Origin: Pseudomonas sp.
GTDB lineage: Bacteria > Pseudomonadota > Gammaproteobacteria > Pseudomonadales > Pseudomonadaceae
Assembly (NCBI GenBank): GCA_003527165.1
Contig: DPSI01000514.1
Location: 1 to 10,120, forward strand
Length of the DNA: 10,120 nucleotides
Direction of reading: 5' to 3'
Position 1 is the first letter of the stretch. Each line of letters opens with the position of its first letter. The notes beneath the pieces were generated by a model. It saw only the letters and a list, made by a program, of their open reading frames with translations. It was not told the origin of the DNA and did no database searches. Shown here piece by piece: positions 1 through 5,032 of the stretch. Made by a program: the position numbers and the translations under genes.

Positions 1-683
1 GGTGCGCGCCCGCTGAGCGACAGCCCGAGCATGTCGTGCAATACCAGTACCTGGCCATCGGTGGCGCTGCCGGCGCCGATGCCGATCACCGGCACCGAAA
101 CCGCCTGAGTGATGCGTGCTGCGAGTTCACTGGGCACGCATTCGAGCAGCAGCATCGCCGCCCCGGCCGCCTCGAGGGCCTTGGCATCTGTGATCATTTG
201 CAGCGCTTGTGCTTCCTGACGACCTTGCACTTTGTAGCCGCCAAGGACATTGACCGTTTGCGGGGTGAGGCCCATATGCGCACAGACCGGAATGCCGCGC
301 TCGGTCAGCAGACGAATGGATTCGGCCAGCCACGCCGCCCCCTCGACCTTGATCATGTGCGCTCCGGCCTTCATCAGCGTCGCGGAGTTGTCCAGCGTCT
401 GCTCGACGGTCGCGTTGGCCATGAACGGTAGGTCGGCAAGAATCATCGCGCCACGGTTGCCGCGTTTGACACAGGCGGTGTGGTAGGCCATTTCTTCGAC
501 GGTGACGGGTAGGGTGCTGTCGTGTCCTTGCAGGACCATCCCGAGAGAGTCGCCGATCAGCAGCATCTCGACCCCGGCTTCGCAGGCGGTCTTGGCGAAG
601 GTCGCGTCATAGCAGGTCAGCATGACGATCTTCTCGCCTTTCTGCTTGAGGCCTTGCAGGGTGGTCAGGGTTACGTCTGGCAT
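1..683 (-). CDS. panB: Ketopantoate hydroxymethyltransferase, partial (3' end outside window)
   Basis: PanB transfers a hydroxymethyl group from 5,10-methylene-tetrahydrofolate to 2-oxoisovalerate, giving ketopantoate, the first committed step of pantothenate/CoA synthesis; it is a cytoplasmic Mg-dependent TIM barrel. Translation from the ATG at 683 gives 227 complete codons of a family usually about 265 residues long, so roughly the last 40 residues lie beyond base 1. Visible family motifs: [10 protein letters not shown] (22-31), IGDSLGMV (43-50, with metal ligand D45), ADLPF (83-87, D84), IKVEG (111-115, K112 and E114), AHMGLTPQ (135-142), LLECVP (179-184, catalytic E181) and GIGAG (201-205). 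The start is supported by a strong ribosome site, GGAGGAC, at 691-697 on the minus strand, 7 bases from the ATG. panC normally follows in pseudomonads but is not in the window. A 170-bp gap with its own promoter candidate separates panB from folK. Identification is secure. Confidence 0.97.
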   Translation of the reverse strand, partial: MPDVTLTTLQGLKQKGEKIVMLTCYDATFAKTACEAGVEMLLIGDSLGMVLQGHDSTLPVTVEEMAYHTACVKRGNRGAMILADLPFMANATVEQTLDNSATLMKAGAHMIKVEGAAWLAESIRLLTERGIPVCAHMGLTPQTVNVLGGYKVQGRQEAQALQMITDAKALEAAGAAMLLLECVPSELAARITQAVSVPVIGIGAGSATDGQVLVLHDMLGLSLSGRA

Positions 684-739
684 GAGTGCCGTCCTCCTAG
701 AGCCTCTGAGATCACAGTTGCAGTCGGAGCGTCAGCGAT

Positions 740-755
740 GGGGCAGGCTTGCCCC
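740..755 (-). other. Small hairpin in the panB leader
   Basis: A perfect 6-bp inverted repeat, GGGGCA and TGCCCC, flanks a 4-base loop (740-745 and 750-755). It lies between the putative panB promoter and the panB start, about 57 bases upstream of the ATG on the minus strand. No T-run follows it, so it does not look like an intrinsic terminator. It could stabilise the leader or be one unit of a dispersed intergenic repeat; function unknown. Confidence 0.5.
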
Positions 756-784
756 AAATCGATGCGTGCCGGTAGCGGGCGCTT

Positions 785-813
785 ATAGTCCCGATGGCGG
801 CCGGCTAAGTCAA
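785..813 (-). promoter_or_regulatory. Putative sigma70 promoter for panB
   Basis: On the minus strand a -35-like TTGACT (808-813, 5 of 6 consensus bases) is followed after 17 bp by GACTAT (785-790, 3 of 6). An overlapping TATAAG at 782-787 is closer to the -10 consensus but would need a 20-bp spacer. The predicted leader is roughly 95 nt and includes the 740-755 hairpin. A separate panB promoter fits the 170-bp folK-panB gap. Sequence match only. Confidence 0.45.
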
Positions 814-820
814 TCGCGAG

Positions 821-860
821 TGTTACCCGCACGTTACATCTGTTACCGGCTGGTTACAGC
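821..860. repeat. Tandem 20-bp repeat with four GTTAC half-sites upstream of panB
   Basis: Bases 821-840 and 841-860 are two copies of a 20-bp unit identical at 16 of 20 positions. Each copy starts TGTTACC and contains GTTACA. The GTTAC pentamer therefore occurs at 822, 833, 842 and 853, a spacing of 11, 9 and 11 bp, close to one helical turn. The array sits 8 bp upstream of the putative panB -35 box and runs into the folK stop codon: the TAA at 854-856 is part of the last half-site. The layout is what an activator or repressor array would look like; the protein is unknown. Confidence 0.6.
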
Positions 861-1348
861 GCTTCGTCGAGACGTTCCAGGCCCTCGAAGGGGCAGGCGG
901 CGAGCAGGTCGGCGAGATGGCGCCCATCGGGCAGTTGCAAGCTGGCCGGTGCCACCTCGGCTAGTGGATACAGCACGAAGGCTCTGGCGTGCAGGTGGTA
1001 GTGCGGGACCGTCAGGCGGGGTTCGCTGATCAGACGATCGCCGAACAGCAGGATATCGAGATCCAGTGTGCGTGGCCCCCAACGTTCAGCTTTGCGTTCG
1101 CGACCGTGGGCCAGTTCGATAGCTTGCAGTGCATCGAGCAGGGTCAGCGGAGCCAGCGAGGTATCGAGCATGGCGACGGCATTGTTGTAGCGCGGCTGGT
1201 CAGGCGGGCCGAGCGGGTCACTGACATATAGCGAAGACATGGCCACGAGCCGGGACGAGGGCATAGTCGCCAGCGCCTTGAGCGCACCGCGCAGCTGCTC
1301 GCGTGGCTCGGCCAGGTTGCTGCCCAAGCCGATATAAACCCGCTCCAT
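854..1348 (-). CDS. folK: 2-amino-4-hydroxy-6-hydroxymethyldihydropteridine pyrophosphokinase (HPPK)
   Basis: FolK transfers pyrophosphate from ATP to 6-hydroxymethyl-7,8-dihydropterin, the step before dihydropteroate synthase in folate synthesis; cytoplasmic. The 164-residue product has the normal family length. Motifs: YIGLGSN at 5-11; SLYVSDPLG at 39-47 with the pterin-pocket NN at 55-56; and the HPPK signature RWGPRTLDLDILL (89-101), in which D96 and D98 match the two Mg-binding aspartates. HYHLHARAFVLYPL (116-129) matches the conserved C-terminal HxxxxxRxFVLxPL segment. The ATG at 1346-1348 directly follows the pcnB stop (TAA at 1349-1351), so the genes abut with no intergenic base and folK is very likely translated from the pcnB mRNA. 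Its product also feeds the folate pool that PanB draws on downstream. Confidence 0.97.
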   Translation of the reverse strand: MERVYIGLGSNLAEPREQLRGALKALATMPSSRLVAMSSLYVSDPLGPPDQPRYNNAVAMLDTSLAPLTLLDALQAIELAHGRERKAERWGPRTLDLDILLFGDRLISEPRLTVPHYHLHARAFVLYPLAEVAPASLQLPDGRHLADLLAACPFEGLERLDEAL

Positions 1349-2746
1349 TTATTCGGCGGACGCCGGCGCGCTATCGTTCGGGCCGCGCTTGCGACGTCCG
1401 CTGCGACGCCGTTTGCGGGTCGCGCTGCTGCCGTCGTCCTTGTTGCTGAGGGCGCGAATCATGTTGCGGCGTTCGCTCTCGCTGGCTTCCTGATAATCGG
1501 TCCACCATTCACCCAGGCCATCGGTCTGCTCCCCAGCGCTCTCGCGCAGCAGGAGGAAATCGTATCCGGCGCGGAAGCGCGGATTGTCCAGCAGCTGGTC
1601 AGCGCGACGCCCCTGACGGCGCGGCAGGCGTTCCTGCATGTCCCAGATTTCCCGCATCGGCATGGTGAATCGCTTCGGGATGGCCGTGCGCTGGCATTGT
1701 TCCCAGATCAAATCGTGTGCGGCTTCCTGCATGGCCGGAATGGGCGGCAGCCCTCGAGCCTGTACTTCGGCGACGCGCGCTGGCAAGGCCGGCCACAGCA
1801 AGGCGGCAAACAGAAACGCCGGGGTGACCGGCTTGCCCTGGGCAATGCGCTGATCGGTATTGGCCAGCGCGTTGCGAATCAGCGTTCCGGCATACTCGGG
1901 ATTGTCTGCCAAGGCCTCGGCGCTGGCCGGGAACAGCGGCGCGAAGAGGTCGTGCTCCAGTAGCAGCTCGAAGGTGCGCTCGGCCTTGCCGCCGAGGAAG
2001 AGTTTGATGATTTCGTCGAACAGGCGGGCTGAGGGCACGTCGTTCAGCAGGTCGGCCAGCTCGGCAATCGGCTCGGCGCTGTGCTGTTCAATCTCGAAGT
2101 CCAGCTTAGCGGCGAAGCGAACCGCTCGGAGCATGCGCACCGGGTCTTCCAGATAGCGTTGTTCGGGGTCGCCTATCAGGCGGATCAGCCGATTGCGAAT
2201 GTCCCGAACACCGTGAGTGTGGTCGAGAATGCGCTCGCTCGACGGATCGTAGTAGAGGGCGTTGATGGTGAAATCGCGGCGCTGGGCGTCGTCTTCCAAC
2301 GTACCGTAGATGTTGTCACGCAGAATTCGCCCGCTTTCGTTGCGTGAGGCAAGATGATTGGCTTCATCGTCGTCCGCCTCGGGATGGTTGGCCCGGAAGG
2401 TGGCGACTTCGATGATTTCGCGGCCGAAATGCACATGGACCAGCCTGAAGCGGCGCCCGATGACCCGAGCGTTGCGGAATTCGGCGCGCACCTGTTCGGG
2501 GGTGGCGTTGGTGGCAACATCGTAATCCTTCGGGGTCAGTTCCAGCAGCAGATCGCGGACGCAACCGCCAACGACGTAAGCCTCGTACCCGGCATGCTGA
2601 AGTCGCTCGACGACGCTGACTGCGTGCCGGCTCAGATCGTTGCGGTGCAGCGAATGCTGCCGGCTGGACAGTATTTCGGGTGTGCGACGGGGATGCGGGA
2701 AGCGACGCAGGGGAAAATGAAAAGACTGGAACAGCTTTTTCAGCAT
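1349..2746 (-). CDS. pcnB: Poly(A) polymerase I
   Basis: PcnB adds 3' poly(A) tails to RNA, marking transcripts and small RNAs for decay. It belongs to the class II nucleotidyltransferase family, like CCA-adding enzymes. Numbering from the ATG at 2746 (465 residues): the nucleotidyltransferase signature VVGGCVRDLLL at 58-68, catalytic DYD at 74-76, RRFRLVHVHFG at 98-108, RRDFTINALYYDP at 156-168, and YLEDPVRMLRAVRFAAKL, the conserved tRNA-nucleotidyltransferase/PcnB neck. The tail (about 440-465) is strongly basic, KRRRSGRRKRG, a likely RNA-binding extension. The frame can be extended nine codons to a TTG at 2773, but no ribosome site precedes it, and the MLKKLFQSF start matches homologues as I remember them. 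The ATG itself also lacks a clear Shine-Dalgarno. A promoter candidate lies at 2807-2835, behind the crcZ terminator; folK follows directly. Confidence 0.96.
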   Translation of the reverse strand: MLKKLFQSFHFPLRRFPHPRRTPEILSSRQHSLHRNDLSRHAVSVVERLQHAGYEAYVVGGCVRDLLLELTPKDYDVATNATPEQVRAEFRNARVIGRRFRLVHVHFGREIIEVATFRANHPEADDDEANHLASRNESGRILRDNIYGTLEDDAQRRDFTINALYYDPSSERILDHTHGVRDIRNRLIRLIGDPEQRYLEDPVRMLRAVRFAAKLDFEIEQHSAEPIAELADLLNDVPSARLFDEIIKLFLGGKAERTFELLLEHDLFAPLFPASAEALADNPEYAGTLIRNALANTDQRIAQGKPVTPAFLFAALLWPALPARVAEVQARGLPPIPAMQEAAHDLIWEQCQRTAIPKRFTMPMREIWDMQERLPRRQGRRADQLLDNPRFRAGYDFLLLRESAGEQTDGLGEWWTDYQEASESERRNMIRALSNKDDGSSATRKRRRSGRRKRGPNDSAPASAE

Positions 2747-2806
2747 GAGAGGCACTGTGTGGCGAAATGACAAGTGGCGAAGGGAATGGCCACGAAACGA
2801 GCGTGG

Positions 2807-2835
2807 ATTCTAGCACCGGGAACCGGGATGGTGAA
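2807..2835 (-). promoter_or_regulatory. Putative sigma70 promoter for pcnB-folK
   Basis: On the minus strand, TTCACC (2830-2835, 4 of 6 consensus) is followed after 17 bp by TAGAAT (2807-2812, 5 of 6). The -10 box is preceded by TGC, giving an extended -10. A second, overlapping option uses TTGACA (2851-2856, 6 of 6) with CACCAT (2828-2833, 3 of 6), also at 17 bp. The predicted start near 2800 gives a leader of about 54 nt before the pcnB ATG. The position, just after the crcZ terminator, fits independent transcription of the housekeeping block. Confidence 0.6.
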
Positions 2836-2881
2836 CGAAGCGCGGGGAGGTGTCAAAACAACGGCCGAAGCCAGAAAGCAC

Positions 2882-3248
2882 TAGGGGGAGCCGAAGCTCC
2901 CCCTTTAAATGATGTCGCGTGCTTTGTTGTTATTAGTATTTCGGGCGTGTTGTTTTTGTTTGATCACCCGTTCCCTTCCGCTATCGCGTCCGGGAATCGC
3001 TCCTACTTTGGGAGCAAAGAGCAAACGGATTTCTTTGGTCGCTGATTTACCATCGATCATCGATCCAACCAGTTCAGGCACTGCTTATGCAGTTTTTGTT
3101 GTTCTCGGCCTGGTCGTGGGGCAAAACCCCATTTGGCATTTCCTCTCCAAAAGAATCAGTTAGCTACGCCTCTGCCTTCTTGTATTTATTTTGCTAGAGC
3201 CGGTACGTCTTGTTCTTATTGTGGGTCTGCTTGTTATTGTTGTTGTGC
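2882..3248 (-). ncRNA. crcZ: CrcZ small RNA (Hfq/Crc-titrating)
   Basis: CrcZ is the small RNA that sequesters Hfq (with Crc) and so relieves carbon catabolite repression in pseudomonads. It is identified by position (between cbrB and pcnB, same strand), by a sigma54 promoter and by content. The predicted RNA starts GCACAACAACAATAAC near 3247-3248 and is about 365 nt, close to the 370-410 nt I recall for family members. It carries five A-rich clusters fitting AAnAAnAA: 3231-3244, 3210-3220, 3093-3103, 2949-2961 and 2924-2934. A looser A-rich run lies near 3180-3194. These are the CA motifs bound by the Hfq distal face. A short stem, CTGC-ATAA-GCAG, occurs at 3081-3092. The 3' end is a UUCG-loop terminator (2884-2903). 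No credible coding frame exists on this strand. Exact ends are inferred. Confidence 0.93.
2884..2903 (-). terminator. Intrinsic terminator of crcZ
   Basis: A perfect 8-bp stem, GGGGGAGC with GCTCCCCC, encloses a TTCG tetraloop in minus-strand orientation (on the plus strand the loop would read CGAA). The downstream tract TAGTGCTTTCT is only weakly T-rich, so the stem and UUCG loop must do most of the work, and some read-through into pcnB is possible. On the plus strand CCCCC is followed by TTTAAAT, so the element could also stop antisense transcription. Confidence 0.8.
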
Positions 3249-3258
3249 TAGATAGAAA

Positions 3259-3273
3259 GCATTTGCCGTGCCA
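3259..3273 (-). promoter_or_regulatory. Sigma54 (RpoN) promoter of crcZ
   Basis: On the minus strand TGGCAC (3268-3273) is followed by GGCAA and ATGC, giving TGGCAC-N5-ATGC with the invariant GG (3271-3272) and GC (3259-3260) exactly 10 bp apart. This is one mismatch from the TGGCAC-N5-TTGC consensus. Counting 12 bases from the GC places the start near 3247, at the GCACAACAAC sequence expected for CrcZ. Sigma54 dependence needs an AAA+ activator, supplied by CbrB encoded immediately upstream. Confidence 0.88.
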
Positions 3274-3333
3274 GTTTTTGTGAGCCCTTAGAAATCAGGC
3301 ACTTGCGGATTTTCGCGGCTGGTAGTGCTTATG

Positions 3334-3368
3334 AAAAACCGGGTTCCCGTTACCGATGAACCCGGTTT
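3334..3368 (-). terminator. Intrinsic terminator of cbrB
   Basis: A perfect 10-bp inverted repeat (AAACCGGGTT at 3336-3345, AACCCGGTTT at 3359-3368) with a 13-base loop lies about 34 bp beyond the cbrB stop. On the minus strand the stem runs into TTTTT and then CATAAG, a normal intrinsic terminator. It separates the cbrB transcript from crcZ. The loop contains GTTAC (3349-3353), a copy of the putative CbrB half-site, so terminator and crcZ control region overlap. Confidence 0.8.
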
Positions 3369-3396
3369 CTGTTACGTGACGGTGGGGTGGGTAACA
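3349..3396. promoter_or_regulatory. Putative CbrB upstream activating sites for crcZ
   Basis: TGTTAC (3370-3375) and GTAACA (3391-3396) form an inverted repeat with 15 bp between the arms, starting 6 bp beyond the cbrB stop. A third half-site, GTTAC, is at 3349-3353, 22 bp from the second; the inverted one starts 20 bp further on, so the three are about two helical turns apart. They lie roughly 100-150 bp upstream of the predicted crcZ start, the normal distance for NtrC-family enhancer sites. That this is the CbrB recognition sequence follows from position and my memory of a TGTTAC-type CbrB motif; binding is not shown by the sequence. Confidence 0.7.
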
Positions 3397-3401
3397 ACCC
3401 G

Positions 3402-4823
3402 CTACCCGGTGGCGCTCGATTTGCGGCGCGGAATTCCCAGGCGCTGGCGGCGTTCCCACAGGCACTTGCGGCTGATCCCCAGCTTTCGGGCAAGCTCGGT
3501 CTCGGTCATGTGGTCCTGGTGCTCGAGCACGAAATGCTGGAAATAATCCTCCAGCGAAAGATCCTCGGTCGGCTCGTTGCTGGTCGAGACGGCGGAGCCT
3601 AGCGGGGCGCAAGGCTCGTCGAAGTCCTCATCGAGGTTGTCGAGCTCGATGTCGATACCCAGCAGCTCTGCGCTGATTTCCTCGCTCTCACTGAGTATCG
3701 CAGCCCGCTCGATGGCATTCTCCAGTTCCCGCACGTTGCCCGGCCAAGCGTAATGCCGTACGGCCTGCTCCGCCTCTCGGGAGAAGTGCAGCTCCTCGTT
3801 GCCCATGCGTTCGCCCTGTCGTGCCAGGAAGGCCTTGGCGATTTCCAGCACGTCGGCGCCGCGCTCGCGCAGAGGCGGCAACTTCAAGGCGATGACGTGC
3901 AGCCGGTAATAGAGGTCCTCACGAAATTGTCCGTTCTTGGCCAGCGTTTTCAGGTCACGGTGGGTCGCCGCAATCAGGCGCACATTGACCTTTTGCGACT
4001 GGGTGGAGCCGACACGCCGAATTTCGCCTTCCTGTAGCACGCGCAACAGTCGCGCCTGCGCTTCCAGCGGCAGCTCTCCTATCTCGTCCAGGAACAAGGT
4101 ACCGCCATCGGCGGCCTCGACCAGGCCGGCGCGACCGGCACTGGCGCCGGTGAAAGCTCCTTTCTCGTGGCCGAAAAGTTCGGATTCGATCAGGGTTTCC
4201 GGAATGGCGGCGCAGTTGACCGAGATCATTGGCGCCTTGGCGCGGCGGGAAAGGTTATGCAGGGCGCGTGCGACCAGCTCCTTGCCGGTCCCGGATTCCC
4301 CTTGGATCAGCACGTTGGAGTCGGTTGGGGCGACCTTGCGGATCTTGCCGAACAGGTCCTGCATCGGGCCGCAGCGTCCGATGATGCCGATTTCCCCGCC
4401 CGAGTCGCCCTCGGCTGCGCCCGTTGGGGTCGCGGCAGGCCGTGAAGCGGCAGGGGGCGTGACGGCTGCCTGCTGCCGATCGTGAAGGATGCGGGCGACG
4501 GTCTGCAGCATCTCATCGTGGTCGAAGGGCTTGGCGATGTAATCCACCGCGCCCATTTTCATCGAGTCCACCGCAGAGCGCAGGCTCGCGTAGCTGGTCA
4601 TGATCAGCACCGGGGTGCCTTCGGCGAGCTTGATCAGCTCGGTGCCGGGCGTACCGGGCAGACGCAGGTCGCTGACGATGAGATCGAAACCCGGGATGCT
4701 GAAGCGCTCCTGCGCTTCCTGGACCGAACCGGCTTCGCTGACCTCGTACTGGTTGCGTTCGAGGAGTCGGCGCAAGGCGGAGCGGATGATGGTTTCGTCT
4801 TCGACGATCAGAATATGTGACAT
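3402..4823 (-). CDS. cbrB: Two-component response regulator CbrB, sigma54 activator (NtrC family)
   Basis: CbrB is the partner of CbrA. Phosphorylated, it drives sigma54 promoters for carbon/nitrogen use and crcZ. The ATG at 4823 gives 473 residues. Domains: receiver 1-115, with acidic pocket E8-D9, phospho-acceptor D52 in VSDLRLPG, T76 and K98; a Pro/Ala-rich linker about 118-143; AAA+ sigma54-interaction domain about 148-380, with Walker A GESGTGKE (175-182), sigma54 loop GAFTGA (222-227), Walker B GGTLFLDE (240-247) and [10 protein letters not shown] (365-374); then a Fis-type helix-turn-helix at about 438-460 ([20 protein letters not shown]). The open frame extends 30 codons upstream, but only [10 protein letters not shown] gives a canonical receiver start; the site before it, GAGAG, is weak. 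It lies 209 bp after cbrA and is followed by its terminator and crcZ. All catalytic residues expected are present. Confidence 0.97.
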   Translation of the reverse strand: MSHILIVEDETIIRSALRRLLERNQYEVSEAGSVQEAQERFSIPGFDLIVSDLRLPGTPGTELIKLAEGTPVLIMTSYASLRSAVDSMKMGAVDYIAKPFDHDEMLQTVARILHDRQQAAVTPPAASRPAATPTGAAEGDSGGEIGIIGRCGPMQDLFGKIRKVAPTDSNVLIQGESGTGKELVARALHNLSRRAKAPMISVNCAAIPETLIESELFGHEKGAFTGASAGRAGLVEAADGGTLFLDEIGELPLEAQARLLRVLQEGEIRRVGSTQSQKVNVRLIAATHRDLKTLAKNGQFREDLYYRLHVIALKLPPLRERGADVLEIAKAFLARQGERMGNEELHFSREAEQAVRHYAWPGNVRELENAIERAAILSESEEISAELLGIDIELDNLDEDFDEPCAPLGSAVSTSNEPTEDLSLEDYFQHFVLEHQDHMTETELARKLGISRKCLWERRQRLGIPRRKSSATG

Positions 4824-5032
4824 CAGTACTCTCTCGACGGTCTGAAGGCGGCTACAAGCGGGTGGAAAGCGGCGCCGCGAGGCGCACGTTCCGTGGCTTG
4901 TGCAGGCTGACATGATGCGGCGTGGGTCTGCCAGTGCGGGGCTGTGGTGTCACCTCGTCCAAGCTCCGGCATTGCCAGCTGTACGCTGAATCGTTCATGG
5001 CCGATACCAGGCGAGCGACGCTCATCGCCTCG
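4824..5032 (-). promoter_or_regulatory. cbrA-cbrB intergenic region with a possible sigma54 promoter
   Basis: This 209-bp gap is long for genes of one two-component operon and holds no credible gene. On the minus strand TGGCAATGCCGGAGCT (4962-4977) has the sigma54 GG-N10-GC spacing and a perfect TGGCA, but GA in place of the TT before GC. It would start transcription near 4951, about 128 nt before the cbrB ATG. No TGTTAC-type half-sites are seen nearby. A GC-rich hairpin (GCGCC, loop TCGC, GGCGC; 4872-4885) lies about 50 nt upstream of cbrB in the would-be leader. GG-N10-GC matches are common in GC-rich DNA, so this is a weak call. Confidence 0.3.

Noticed and set aside
36..431. Plus-strand open frame opposite panB
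   Set aside because: It is antisense to a panB frame with all active-site motifs; no independent coding evidence.
2747..2773. TTG start of pcnB nine codons upstream
   Set aside because: No Shine-Dalgarno precedes it and homologues, as remembered, begin at MLKKLFQSF; the ATG at 2746 is preferred, though it also lacks a clear ribosome site.
2767..3163. Two plus-strand open frames (2767-3045 and 2909-3163) opposite crcZ
   Set aside because: They have no ribosome site or recognisable protein features, they cross the crcZ terminator, and their composition follows from the A-rich small RNA on the other strand.
4824..4913. A 30-residue N-terminal extension of CbrB
   Set aside because: The receiver domain begins at the ATG at 4823 ([10 protein letters not shown]); the extension is Cys/Arg-rich and unlike any receiver N-terminus.
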